DNA from: Lineus longissimus
Lineage: Eukaryota > Nemertea > Pilidiophora > Heteronemertea > Lineidae
Direction: 5' to 3'
Assembly: GCF_910592395.1 (NCBI RefSeq)
Contig: NC_088314.1
Span: forward strand, 19,428,070-19,488,069
DNA length: 60,000 nucleotides
Below the pieces are notes generated by a model, which did no database searches, was not told where the DNA came from, and was given only the letters and a program-made list of their open reading frames with translations. Positions 23,271 to 35,531 of this stretch are shown in pieces; the first letter of the stretch is position 1, and each line of letters opens with the position of its first letter. Made by a program: the position numbers and the translations under genes.

Positions 23271-26162
23271 GGGGTGTTTCAAGATCGGTGGCGCTTTAAA
23301 AAAAAAACCCGTAACGGGGGTCTACCTCAGATATTTGTGCATGCAGAGATGATCTTTTCAGCTTTTTACCTTTCCCAGGGGTTATATTTGATGGCCCCGC
23401 ACTGAAAATTGTGCTAAGATCGGCCAATTTTTTGCTACAGCTCGATTTGTGCCCCGTACATAACCCATTTTGACCATTTTTGTGTCATCCTGGAGAAAAT
23501 GTCGTTTGAGAGCTTTGGTATAAAACATGTGACCAGATAGAGTGTTAGGATTGGCATTTTCTCGTCCAGATTTGACTGAATTTGATACCCAGGAATTTCT
23601 GTGATAAATTGTGTACTATTTTTCAACTTATGATTTTTTTATTGAAGGGGTATCTTCGTAACACCCTTTGCTGTTTTTAACTGACTTCAAACAAACACCT
23701 CGGGATACACCTTCACAAGTGTTTCTATTACAGAGATCTCCTTTATTTTAGTAAGAAATGACCATGAAATGACCATGACTATGTTCTGCAACTGCTCTGA
23801 TTTTCAAGAGATGAGTAAATTTATATCATGACTTTTAAAAATGGGATGTGGCGTGTCCCGTACATAACCAAAATTTTCTCCTTTTTTCGCCACAGTGTAT
23901 TTTCATGATTAATTGTTGAGCAAATTCATTAAATAATTCCTGAGTATGCCTTTAGGCCTGTTCTCAGATTTGAAGAAAGAAATGAATTAAAAAATGTTTA
24001 TATGTTACCCTGAAAAATTTGTGAAGTTAAAAAAGCATGGATGTCCTGTACATAACCAGATTTCAGAAATATTGACCATCTTAAAGTGAAAATATATAAT
24101 GTTAAAATTAGGATTAGCACTGTTGTTTTTTGGTCACTTACTGGGTATACCACTAACTTGTAGGTTTGGTAGTATTTTGTTGATATCTGTGAAGCATGGT
24201 TGTTTAAACTCAGAGACAAGTTACAAGTTAAAAACAAGTACTTTTTAATGGTATTTTGCCATGTCCCGTACATAACCACTATAAGATTCTGCACATTTCC
24301 TTGCTGTTTAGATGAAGATGTTTTGCTTTTCTGATAAGTTATATAAGACAAAGAAAAATATCAAAGACATCCATGCCAGTGGTATACATTGGACATGTAC
24401 CAGGCATAATAAGAATGCACTGTCCCGTAAATAACTTGGATGTGAGGAAAGTTATGTACGGGACATATTAACTGTTCTTTCAAATGCTGCTAACCTTTCA
24501 AGAAATTCATAAGTTGTGTTTTTAAATAGTAGTATGTGTCATAAAGAACAAAACTTCATCTAAATTGGACAGTTTATGTAACTCAGTTTTTTTCCGATTT
24601 CGTGGAAAAAAGGAACCATTCATGAATTTTCCGATATTCCGCCACATACCATAACTAAGTTTCAATAGGTATAATAGGTTAATGTGGCCTCATTTCAAAG
24701 CTTTGTTAGTAAACTATCGAATTCATTCAAATTATGCAAGATACTGCTATTTGTATACTGACTTCTCACCTCCGACATTTTATCATAGCATTGGTGGCCC
24801 TGTCCCGTACATAACCGTGATGTTTACATCCGCTGCTGCTTAAGCGAGACAAACCTTGATAAGGTTGTAAGTTGGAAAGATAATAGAGAAGACAAGAGCT
24901 GACTGCTGAAAAGATGAAGTTACAAGTGTGTCCACGATATGAGTCACTAAACAGAGCTGAGCAGAATCTAGTAAACACGAGAAAAAAAGATATGGTGAGC
25001 CAGTCCCGCACTCCGCAGGTTGTCACTACTCAAGAGAGGTAGGCACTCAGTAAAGCAAAGAAAGGGCTTCAGCAGTGATGCCTTCCACTTCCAAACATAA
25101 ACTTCAAGTTCTTGGATTTCTCATTGGAAGTCTCCAAGAAGTAGGAAAAACTACTTTATACAGACAGCTTTGGGAGATTGACAAAGTGAACTTAGTTGCA
25201 AGAAGAACTTTCCAAGCCAGATATTGAATCAGTGACTGAAGCAAATGCATCACCTTGGAGTGACAGACAAAGCAGATGTGGTAACATAGCCTGTTGTAAG
25301 TATTTCACAAAAATGGTTATGTGCGGGACATGGTGCATCTGTCCCTTAAAATGACCTCAAACACTACTAAACGTAATGTGAACTCAACAAATGTACCATT
25401 GTTTCGTTGTCACATGTGCCCAGATTTAATTTCACGAGTTTTGAGATACGGTCTCGGACATAATCACAGAAAATACTCATGTTTCACTAAAAAAGGTTGT
25501 GCTTCTTTTTAACAATCCAATTTAAAAAGCTGGAAAATCCAGAAAATGGTCACAATTGCAATTATATAATCTATTGTGAATCGTAATGTAACGGATTAAT
25601 TTATCAAAAAGAGTAACGGGAATGATTTACTTGAACAAAAACCTTTGAAATCATGTTGTCCAGTTCATTTTGTGCCAACCAGTGTCCCGTACATAACCCA
25701 CACCGGAAAGTCGAATTTGAGGCAGAGAAGGGCTTCAGACAAAGATTAGTGTTGACTGTTGTGTGTTGTAAGTGGGAGAAACGACAGTCGGATAAAATTG
25801 AGAAAGTGTGCGCATACTCTTTTAAATCGGTAAATTTCTGAAGAAAAATCAGTTGAAACAAAAAACTTGTCATTTTATTTTATTGTGTAAACCAAGAGGT
25901 CCTCAGCAACAAAGTTTTAGCCAAATCCGAGTTATTTTATATCATTTCATATGCTGTTCACTGTCCCGTACATAACCTGGAAGAAACCATAGACTTCAAA
26001 CTGACATAAATTGTCAATAGAAAATAGTATTCAAATTCCGTCTTCAGTTCCATTTTCCTATGATGTGTACAATTTGATTCAGAACGGAATTACTCATAAT
26101 TGGGAGGGCAAAATTGTTGACTCCCTGCTTGACACAAAGCGCCACTGATCTTGAAACACCCC
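23271..26162. mobile_element. 2.9-kb inverted-repeat transposon with a dispersed 16-mer
   Basis: Terminal inverted repeats of 27 bp with one mismatch start GGGGTGTTTCAAGATC. A 4-bp direct repeat ATAC flanks them (23267-23270 and 26163-26166). The paralogous locus at 30261-30280 is the empty site, which proves precise insertion. Inside is AT-rich DNA with no long frame. It carries ten copies of a motif close to TGTCCCGTACATAACC, cores near 23453, 23857, 24045, 24265, 24424, 24804, 25686 and 25965, plus inverted copies at 24451 and 25315. Sola and some other superfamilies make 4-bp target duplications, but I cannot assign a family. Non-autonomous or decayed. Confidence 0.85.
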
Positions 26163-26600
26163 ATACGGTTTTAATCCTATGCTGAAGACCCGCTAGGTCG
26201 AAAGCTTGTCTCTAAGACACAAATAAGTTTATCAAAAAGATGGTATTACCCCTCACGTTTTTTGTAAACTTCGCAACGTTCAACACGACTACCTGGAATA
26301 TAACCTACTGTTAGCACTGCCAGGAGCCGTCGTTTCAAAAATCTATCTCGTGTACATTTTGAATTTGTATAGTATAGTTTCTGTGTTCCATGCAATGTAT
26401 TCTAAAAATTCTATAGGAATATGTATCGTCAATGCCAGCCCAACACGACAGCGCGTATATGCTGCCATTCATCATCTTCACAATGCCATGGCAAGGCCAG
26501 GCTGACACAGACCCCAATCACCGTTCACATCATGCAACTCACATTGGACAATCGCGTGAAAACTAGACTGTGACGAACGATATTAATCTATTCTATTCAG

Positions 26601-26607
26601 GATAAAA
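26601..26607 (+). promoter_or_regulatory. TATA-like box of methyltransferase copy A
   Basis: GATAAAA, about 120 bases before the start codon, lies in a block conserved in copy B (AGATAAAAGG near 30633). Weak call based on position and conservation. Confidence 0.35.
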
Positions 26608-26722
26608 GGAGCCACCAGTCACTACCTTACGTATTGTGCACTTCCAAGGCTGGGCTTGATTGAATCGCACGAATTTGCTGTGAGCTGTGTTAACATCTCT
26701 AAATACCACCAATAATTTCATA

Positions 26723-27772
26723 ATGCGGAGTGACACGAGGATTTACACTGTCGTGAAATTGGCTCCTAACTTGATTCTGTCCGTTCTCCTTATTTCCAAC
26801 ATTGTAATCATGATGGACCCACGCGCTGTTACGTGTAGGCTGCCACCTGGACCATTGGAATTTATGCCGAGGCAGTCCCAAACCCCAAAGTCAGCAATCA
26901 ACAGGAAAGACCAACCCGCTCAGGTATTTGATTGCATAAGCGGAGTCCAATATCGCGACACCGGACCCTCTCGAAAAGACCTCATTCCGTTTGATTCGAC
27001 TGCAACTCTGTCGGGTTCAACCGAGAGTCCGGGGCACAGGGTGCGTCAGTTTGTGGACACGTTTAAAGGTAGGGCATGGGGAAGACACGACCCAAATTAT
27101 AAAGGAGTCCAGGCTTCGGGAGAAGGATCCACATTGAAGAACGCTCAACGGATGATCGCAATGTTGCAGTTGGTCGTGGAGAGGATAAAAAACGAACTGG
27201 GGAAAGACCGCGTTCGCATTTTAGACGCGCCTTGTGGTGATATGGCATGGATGAAGCAATTCCTTCAAATGAGACCTGATATTCTTTACACTGGAGTTGA
27301 TATTGTGCCCGATTTGATTCAGATTCACAAGAAAACATTCCAGGGTGTCGAAAATAGAGATTTCTTCGTCCACGATGTGGCGAAGTCGCCTCTAAACTTC
27401 ACGAAAGAGCCATTTGATTTGATCCTCAGTCGCCATTGCCTGCAACATTTGACTATCAAAGACGCCATGCGCGCACTCCGCCATTTTGAATCCACTGGAA
27501 GTCGTTATCTCTTGACCACGACATGGGCATATGCACGTTTAAATAGACCGTTTACTAAGGACTTCGAAACACCTGGACGATTCCATGACCTGAATTTGGA
27601 AATTCCTCCATACAAACTCGCCCCTCCGTTATGCATTAGTCTCGACGGCCCTCACCTCTCTTTTATCGGACTGTGGCATTTTCCTCTGAAGCAGATAGCG
27701 AATTGTCACGAAAGTGATTTGAAGGAGGACAAGTTGTTTACGGGCCAGACGCAACCAATGGTGCACTGCTGA
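26723..27772 (+). CDS. Membrane-anchored SAM-dependent methyltransferase, copy A
   Basis: Intronless frame of 349 residues. I start at the ATG at 26723 (MRSDTRIYTVV); frames further upstream are interrupted by a TGA in this copy. Residues about 12-31 (LAPNLILSVLLISNIVIMM) form one hydrophobic segment, so it is predicted to be a type II membrane or secreted-lumen protein. The catalytic half has class I methyltransferase motifs: motif I ILDAPCGDMAWM, the acidic strand end YTGVDIVPDL, and FDLILSRHCLQHL after strand 4. Substrate unknown. Family: methyltransferase-domain proteins of the UbiE/Methyltransf_23-25 type (my reading). A tandem twin lies at 30756-31805 and differs at about ten residues. 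Confidence 0.8.
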   Translation: MRSDTRIYTVVKLAPNLILSVLLISNIVIMMDPRAVTCRLPPGPLEFMPRQSQTPKSAINRKDQPAQVFDCISGVQYRDTGPSRKDLIPFDSTATLSGSTESPGHRVRQFVDTFKGRAWGRHDPNYKGVQASGEGSTLKNAQRMIAMLQLVVERIKNELGKDRVRILDAPCGDMAWMKQFLQMRPDILYTGVDIVPDLIQIHKKTFQGVENRDFFVHDVAKSPLNFTKEPFDLILSRHCLQHLTIKDAMRALRHFESTGSRYLLTTTWAYARLNRPFTKDFETPGRFHDLNLEIPPYKLAPPLCISLDGPHLSFIGLWHFPLKQIANCHESDLKEDKLFTGQTQPMVHC

Positions 27773-30755
27773 TATCTACAAACCGGGTGACCCCAAAAAT
27801 GAAATGTTCCAGGGACCATGTGCTCGCCTCGGGTAATGTTGATGCATGTCATTTTCAGTGGATATGGGGAGAACAGTTTTGGTGATTGATGTCGAATTTG
27901 CGATCTTGGAGGAGGTGGTGTAGTAGTGCAGCTTTTTTTGTAGAATTTAAAGATTTAATTGAATTTTTAGTAATATGAGATTCAGGGTTATTGCAGAGTA
28001 TACATTAGCATGTCACATGGAAAATGATTGACATCTGTTCAACAGTTTAGGAGCAATAGAACTTCGTTGAATTTTCAAGATGGCGGCCTGGCGGCCATAT
28101 TTGTCATCGGAGTTGACTGAAATTGAGGATGTTGTTGAGAGTACATTGATACATAATCACATGACATATGGTTTCAATCCGATCATTAGTTTTGGAGTAA
28201 TAGGACCTTGTTTGGGATATTGTAAAGAGTACATAGATACATAATTACACGAAATCTAGCACAACAAGGGCCCTTTCAAACAAATGTCACTTGAATTGTC
28301 CATAACTGTGTACGAAGATAAATCCTTTCCCAACTCGATTTGTGAAGAAATACTGTTTTGACTCAATGTGGCCGATTTTGGTGGGTCTTTTTCACATACA
28401 TGTACGCCTTCACGTAATATACATGTAGCTCGAAGCGGCCACACATCATGTGCTTATGTAGGACTTCCATCCGATAGTTTATACATTGGGTCTAGTCTAT
28501 CCACTGTTGGAACCGCACTGACACTTCACCTCCCTGGAGTGAGGGCGTCCAGAGATCCGTGTATAGAAAGCGTCCACCGATATACATTGCGGAGGTCAGT
28601 TGTTTAATGTGTTCAGGCGTTTTTTGTCAGGAGTATTTATGACTCCAGCTCCTCCCTCTGGGAGCTGGAGTCAGTATTGTTTTCGCTCAGGTTTCTCGTC
28701 CAATCACGTGACCTCTCCAACAATCGATAATGCACTTAAACTTTCTGCCGCTGAATTCTATAAATAGAAACTATTAACAACGCGGCTGTGTGGTTCCCAT
28801 TGTGCGCCCTCCCACTTCACACCATGTCAGGAAGTTTTACGGAGATGGAGGGCGTGCGGTAAGAAGAATGGCCAAAATGACGTCACGTTTTCCTGGCAAT
28901 GCCTCTTGCCAGACCAGTCAAGCATTGGGAAAGCATCTTTAATTCAGACAACGTTAGAACTAGAAAAACGAATACATGTATGTTAATTTGCAAAATTAAA
29001 AGCAGATTTCACCACTAACCAGTCAAATCGGAATACGACGGCGCAAAATGTTATCGCTTTCCTCCTGCTAAAAAAACCTTGTTCCCGCACTCCTATTTTA
29101 ATTTATGCCAAGGAATATGATATGATCTGTTTTCACTTGTTTGTAATTAAATGGTATTCATATAATGAGATCAATAGTAGTGTCCGTGTCAGATCCCATC
29201 GTTCAACTAGTCTTCTCTCCCCAGGTGCCTTACACGGACCTTCAGGTAGGGGCCATATTTACAAAGCCCTCGCAACTTTTCGACCACGTTAATCTTTTGT
29301 CCGACAGTCAGTGAACAATAGGGTGTATGCAGGCTTTGTAAGTAAGGCCCCATTAATTCACAGGTGCTCCTGTGAAATCTCAGTTCAAGTTTACATCTAC
29401 TGATCTCTGGACGCTCTCGCTCTGTGTACACCCTACGGTGTCCGCAGAAAAGGCCTCGCTTGCAATTCTGGCACTGGGAGTAATGGGTATGCTCGGATCC
29501 AAATGCACTTCGCGAACATTTCCGAGAGCTCGTCTTCAATCTTACTCGGGAATGTAGACTGGACCCGTCCGCCTTAAACCATGGTATTTGAATTCTCCTT
29601 GGTGTTTGAATTCCCCTATTGGGGAATTCACCAATACCCAGGAACCCAGGTATTTGAATTCCCCAAATTCAATAACTGATCGCACTAATTATATGAAGTA
29701 CAATCCGGTGGACCGAGCAACGTTCTGGGTTTTTTTTAATTTGGCACGCGGCCATCTTGGAAACCATTTTTAGCTCGGTTTTGTAACAGAATGTCTATAT
29801 ACACTGCCCCAGGAAACAAAACTGAGCATCTCTACATTCAGCTGAGCGCTAGGTCCATGGGCCTCTTGTTATAATGAACTAATTTCGAATGCGCATATAG
29901 GCCTAAATGATATCAAATTATTTGAGATATAAGTAGTCAATTTATATACGAGTGATGCTATTGACATGCTGTCGTGGTTGTATTCGAAGCTATCTCGGTG
30001 CATACTGAATTTGGCCCACACTGATCAGTATACACTAATCAGTACCGTGCCGCACATGTTCTAAATACATGCAGTATACTACTCAAACTGTGAAAAATTG
30101 CTTGAAACTTGTTAAATGGTGTGTATTGAAAAACATTGCCCTTGACTTGTTTTTGGCCATTCAACTTATTTCCAACATTGTGACCACTTTTGCCTAAGTA
30201 CGTGTGGATCATAATGCTGATTCCTATTCGTTTTACTTTTACCATTAGTCACATTTGTGTTGTTTGTATACGGTTTTAATCCTATGCTGAAGACCCGCTA
30301 GGTCGAAAGCTTGTCTCTAAGACACAAATAAGTTTATCAAAAAGATGGTATTACCCCTCACGTTTTTTGTAAACTTCGCAACGTTCAACACGACTACCTG
30401 GAATATAACATACTGTTAGCACTGCCAGGAGCCGTCGTTTCAAAAATCTATCTCGTGTACATTTTGAATTTGTATAGTATAGTTTCTGTGTTCCATGCAA
30501 TGTATTCTAAAAATTCTATAGGAATATGTATTGTCAGTGCCAGCCCAACACGACAGAACACATCATGCAACTCACATTGGACAATCGCGTGAAAACTAGA
30601 CTGTGATGAACGATATTCATCTATTCTATTCGAGATAAAAGGAGCCACCAGTCACTACCTTACGTATTGTGCACTTCCAAGGCTGGGCTTGATTGAATCG
30701 CACGAATTTGCTGTCCGCTGTGTTAACATCTCTAAATACCACCAATAATTTCATA

Positions 30756-31805
30756 ATGCGGAGTGACACGAGGATTTGCACTGTCGTGAAATTGGCTCTT
30801 AACTTGATTCTGTCCGTTCTACTTATTTCCAACATTGTAATCATGATGGACCCACGCGCTGTTACGTGTAGGCTGCCACCTAGACCATTGGAATTTATGC
30901 CGAGGCAGTCCCAAACCCCAAAGCCAGCAATCAACAGGAAAGACCAACCCGCTCAGGTATTTGATTGCATAAGCGGAGTCCATTATCGCGACACCGGACC
31001 CTCTCGAAGAGACCTCATTCCGTTTGATTCGACTGCAACTCTGTCGGGTTTAACCGAGAGTCCGGGGCACAGGGTGCGTCAGTTTGTGGACACGTTTAAA
31101 GGTAGGGCATGGGGAAGATACGACCCAAATTATAAAGGAGTCCAGGCTTCGGGAGAAGGATCCACATTGAAGAACGCTCAACGGATGATCGCAATGTTGC
31201 AGTTGGTCGTGGAGAGGATAAAAAACGAACTGGGGAAAGACCGCGTTCGCATTTTAGACGCGCCTTGTGGTGATATGGCATGGATGAAGCAATTCCTTCA
31301 AATGAGACCTGATATTCTTTACACTGGAGTTGATATTGTGCCCGATTTGATTCAGATTCACAAGAAAACATTCCAGGGTGTCGAAAATAGAGATTTCTTC
31401 GTCCACGATGTGGCGAAGTCGCCTCTAAACTTCACGAAAGAGCCATTTGATTTGATCCTCAGTCGCCATTGCCTGCAACATTTGACTATCAAAGACGCCA
31501 TGCGCGCACTCCGCCATTTTGAATCCACTGGAAGTCGTTATCTCTTGACCACGACATGGGCATATGCACGTTTAAATAGACCGTTTACTAAGGACTTCGA
31601 AACACCTGGACGATTCCATGACCTGAATTTGGAAATTCCTCCATACAAACTCGCCCCTCCGTTATGCATTAGTCTCGACGGCCCTCACCTCTCTTTTATC
31701 GGACTGTGGCATTTTCCTCTGAAGCAGATAGCGAATTGTCACGAAAGTGGTTTGAAGGAGGACAGGTTGTTTACGGGCCAGACGCAACCAATGGTGCACT
31801 GCTGA
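30756..31805 (+). CDS. Membrane-anchored SAM-dependent methyltransferase, copy B
   Basis: Twin of the gene at 26723-27772, also 349 residues from the ATG at 30756, with the same N-terminal hydrophobic anchor and the same DAPCGDMAW and GVDIVPDL motifs. Differences cluster in the first third (IC/IY near residue 7, RP/GP, PAIN/SAIN, VHY/VQY, GLTE/GSTE, GRYD/GRHD) and at the C-terminus (GLKEDR/DLKEDK). The catalytic core is identical over some 200 residues. No introns, although both copies share flanking DNA, so the pair arose by segmental duplication rather than by two retrotranspositions. Confidence 0.8.
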   Translation: MRSDTRICTVVKLALNLILSVLLISNIVIMMDPRAVTCRLPPRPLEFMPRQSQTPKPAINRKDQPAQVFDCISGVHYRDTGPSRRDLIPFDSTATLSGLTESPGHRVRQFVDTFKGRAWGRYDPNYKGVQASGEGSTLKNAQRMIAMLQLVVERIKNELGKDRVRILDAPCGDMAWMKQFLQMRPDILYTGVDIVPDLIQIHKKTFQGVENRDFFVHDVAKSPLNFTKEPFDLILSRHCLQHLTIKDAMRALRHFESTGSRYLLTTTWAYARLNRPFTKDFETPGRFHDLNLEIPPYKLAPPLCISLDGPHLSFIGLWHFPLKQIANCHESGLKEDRLFTGQTQPMVHC

Positions 31806-31825
31806 TATCTACAAACAGGGTGACC

Positions 31826-33830
31826 CAACAATGAAACGCCGCCGGTCGTATGTTAGCCAAAAATGCAGCTCATGAATCCTTTTTCATAATTTTCATGATT
31901 ATGTCGCATATCCGCTGAGCACGCTGGTATAAAGGGCAGCGTGAGCGTTTGTTCTTCGCTGAGCGCTCCATAGACCGCCCTATGTAAGTGTTGGGGCATC
32001 GCTCGCTTTACCGATTTGTGGATGGAGAGATGACCCCACGCTTATACCGTCTGCTCAGCCCTGTCCATTGACTAGCTTGCCCAGCGCGTTTCCACGCTTA
32101 TGTAATGTAAGTAAACTCTTACTAAACCCTTTGAGTGTTATATCGTTGTTGTTTTGTCTTTTGAACAACGTTAACATGGAAGGACCTATCAAACCATAGC
32201 GATCTAACGGGCCGGCAAGGTCATGTTTCCGTACCGTCATAACCGCATGACGGTGGTACCGGTGTAACATCTGTGGTTGTTCCCCATGTTTCAGTGTTTC
32301 CAAACAATAGGCAGCTAGAGAGACTATGACTTTTCAATAGGGGGGATACACAGAAAAACTCGTCAATCTATTTTTGAGCGTTCCCAAACAATGAGAGGAA
32401 ACACTCAAAAACAGAAACACTCAAAAACATTACACCGGTGTAACATCTGTGGTTGTTTCCCATGTGTCAGTGTTTCCAAACAATAGGCAGCTAGAGAGAC
32501 CATGACTTTTCAATAGGGGGAAACACAGAAAATATTGTCAATCTATCTTTTAGCGTTCCCAAACAATGAGGGGAAACACTCAAAAATAGAAACACTCAAA
32601 AACATTACACCGGGACCCGAACCCGACATGGTATACCGGTAGCAGAGCGTAGATTTTGAATTTGATGTGTGATTCAATGTTTTAAAGAAAGACAGGGCAG
32701 CCCTAAAACAGAATTCGATTGGAAAGAACGTATAATTTGGTTTGAACTTGTATCGGAAATAACTTGATATGATTAAAAGATGCAGGATGTCGAGTCAGTG
32801 GGCAGTATTTTTTTTGTGTTGTATACACGTATAGCCTACTTCGTTGTTTGTGTCATAGATATTGCAGTAGTAATTGGTTAGGGAATTACTATCGTTTGGA
32901 TATATCACCTTGATGAATTTTTCCATCACATATGCAATGCTTTGTTGTTCCGGAACACAAAAAGAGAGAGTTTGCGTGTAATAATTGATAGCGTGTAATG
33001 CTTTATAAAACTGTAGTTTCATGTATTTCTTATGCCATCAGATCCGAAAGAAAAATAAATTCTCTATTTTGTTGAAGGATTGTAGTGCTTTATCAATTAT
33101 GACAGACTGTGCATGATCTTTGGGCTTTGTGGAATTTAGTTTGTCCAACTCGTCACTATTTGTATATCTTTGTACCTGATACTTGCATATTGGTTAGCGA
33201 ATAGCTTCACTTGTTATCCAAACCACACACCCAAAATGACCTTCAATGAACACTACGAAACTCCCAATCAGATCACCCAAAATGTATACCTTCGTCAACG
33301 TACTTTCAGGCCGGTGTGACAGCGGATATAGTCCCCCTGGAGTCATAGTCCGGTAGCATTGTATTTGATCAATTAAGCAGCATGATCTATTGTACCGCTA
33401 ACCCTAACCAAAACATTTAGCAATGCGGGCTATTGTTACACGGACTATCAGCCCTAGGACTACTATCCCTTGCACACCGGTCACTAAAAAACAAAGAATC
33501 ATATTGCTCGAGCATTCTAGAAAAGCATCAGTTTTGAGTGGATCATGATATCAACAGACCATCTGAAGGAAAACCTCCCATTATAATATGACTCGGCGGA
33601 ATTCCTCATCGCAGATCAGACTCATCAACATGCCAACCTCCATCTCTTGGAGTATACGTACCCGCCGGCATTTCCCAATACAAAACCCTACCCACACATA
33701 CTCGAAAATCAGACCTATCGTGCCGAGAACTGGCACGATCGGAAGAATCTAAAAAAAACGAAAACATTAACCAGGGCGAGATCCCGAGATTCGACGGTAG
33801 TTCGTTGGCGAACGTGCTTTGCTTGGTTGA
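31826..33830. other. Gene-poor interval with MITE dimer
   Basis: No coding gene was recognised. A TATA-like word (GTATAAAG near 31927) has no frame behind it. The dimeric element at 32259-32613 is the only clear structure. Confidence 0.5.
32259..32613. mobile_element. Tandem dimer of a ~180-bp inverted-repeat element
   Basis: Two direct copies (32259-32440 and 32434-32613) each run from CCGGTGTAA to TTACACCGG and overlap at their shared end. Each contains CAGTGTTTCCAAACAATAGG and, further in, GAAACACTCAAAAA. A third, internally deleted copy lies at 39852-39974. Confidence 0.7.
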
Positions 33831-33841
33831 ATATGTATGAA

Positions 33842-35450
33842 CGATCCAAAACATACATACATACAAATAGCATTTATATAGCGCAAAATCCAATTAGAAA
33901 AATTGCTCAGCTGCGCTTAACAAAAACACTGTTCAAATAGTTTGGTTTTTAATCTTCTTTTGAACTCGCTGACGGTGGAGCTGTTGCGGGTGTTAGTGTC
34001 CAGCGAGTTCCATAATTTGCTGGCATAAACTGTAAAGCTTCTGCCACCAAATGTCTCAAGGCGATACCTGGGAGTCACCAACAACTCTTGGTTATCCGAT
34101 CTCAGGGATCGCCCTGGGACATACGATGGCAGGATGTCCGAGATATATGATGGAGCCATGTTGTTTTTGGCTTTGAACACCATGAGTAAAACCTTGAAAT
34201 CGATACGATATGGTATCGGAAGCCAGTGGAGAGTTCTCAAAACGGGTGTTATGTGCTCACGTAGTGGAGTCCTTGTAATTATTCTTGCTGCACGGCTCTG
34301 CACTAGTTGTAATTTGTGCAGGAGTTGCTCATTAACCCCAGCTAACAGACTATTTCCGTAGTCCAAACGAGACATCACCAGTGAGTGCACTAGCTCTTTC
34401 GTTGCTGCAGTTGTAAGGAGCTTGCGAGCGCGACCAATATTGCGCAAGTGGTAAGTTGCAGATTTGACGATGTAGTTTATGTGTGATGCCATAGAAAGAG
34501 TTTGATCAAAATACACTCCGAGGTTCCGCACAGGGCCACTGGACGGAGTGACCTGGACGCCAGCGACTACAAGTGATTTAACGTTCAGTGAATCGATTAC
34601 TCTCTGTGAGCCAAAGAGTTCGATCTCTGTTTTAGAAGGATTTCCTCTGAGCTTGTTAACAGTAAGCCAGTCATGAATATCAACGAGACAGATCTCGAGG
34701 TCGATGATCCTTGAAGCGGCCTGAGTGACAGGAAGTGCTACATACAACTGATTGTCATCCGCGTATCCGTGCCTAGGGGTGCCAAAACCATCGATAAGGG
34801 GACCAAGTGGCAGGATGTCGACCAGGAAAAGGATGGGGCCTAATACTGACCCCTGTGGTACGCCATAATTGAGTGTTTGAGGCGCTGATCTCTTTCCGCT
34901 GATACACACATGTTGCGTCCTCCCCGCCAGATATGAACGAAACCACTTTAGCGGGATACCGTCGATACCAAGGAGATTTTGTAGACGCGAGAGGAGAACT
35001 TCGTGGTCGACCGTGTCGGACGCGGCACTGAGATCTATAGTAACACTAATACAGCTGCACCATGTTTATCAACCATGTTGCGAATATCGTTCTGGACCCT
35101 CAGTAATGCCGATTCAGTACAATGCTTAGCCTTGTAGGCTGATTGGAAGGCATCGTGAAGGTTGTGAGTGTCCATGTACGTATTCAACCGGGCTGCAATA
35201 ACACGTTCAAGTACCTTCGACAAAAAGGATAAGTTGCTAACTGGTCCATAGTTTTGTAAGATTTTAGGATCGAGTGACGGCTTTTTTAGTAGGGGTGACA
35301 CTAGAGCAATTTTCATCTGCTCGGGCACGTCACCACTTTTCATCGAAGAATTGACAATGTCCCTTATCACCTCTACAACCTCGGGGAGCGTTGCTTTAAT
35401 CATCCAGGTAGGAAGTGGATCCAACGGGCAACATGCTCCAAGGTCCGAAT
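33842..35450 (-). mobile_element. CR1-like non-LTR retrotransposon, 5'-truncated, frameshifted
   Basis: Reverse-transcriptase sequence on the minus strand in two frames, 35424-35035 and 34909-33917. Fingers and palm motifs are visible: LVSPLLKKPSLDP, an SFLSKVLERV stretch, FQSAYKAKHCTESALL, then YGVPQGSVLGPILFL and the catalytic box YADDNQLY. The C-terminal thumb region (HWLPIPYRIDFKVLLMVFKA) and the usual tail follow. A frameshift near 35035 splits the D-box (LSAAFDT region), so the copy is dead. The 3' end has the (ACATAC)n-type tail at 33851-33863. The 5' end is lost near 35450. Confidence 0.85.
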
Positions 35451-35480
35451 TTCTACGTGCACCAGGTACAGCCTAGTTAG

Positions 35481-35499
35481 CATCATCTACATCATCATC

Positions 35500-35530
<31 letters not shown>

Positions 35531-35531
35531 G
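35481..35531. repeat. (ATC)n microsatellite
   Basis: About 51 bases of CAT/ATC trinucleotide repeats directly beyond the 5' break of the CR1 element. Confidence 0.85.

Larger units (their letters stand above)
22200..31825. repeat. Tandem segmental duplication carrying two methyltransferase genes
   Basis: Copy A is about 22200-27800 and copy B about 28347-31825. Shared blocks are 22200-22320 with 28347-28460, 22490-22660 with 29395-29570, 22670-23270 with 29575-30271, and 26163-27800 with 30268-31825. Copy A carries a 2.9-kb transposon that copy B lacks. Copy B carries about 760 extra bases at 28636-29395, beginning with a hairpin (GACTCCAGCTCC, 28639-28670). The non-genic parts show no credible gene. 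Confidence 0.85.

Noticed and set aside
22485-29510. Minus-strand HTHYSQCQNCKRGLFCGHRRVYTE-like reading, faintly like a C2H2 zinc finger
   Set aside because: The spacing lacks the second histidine pair and the frame is broken. Present in both duplication copies but not credible as a working finger.
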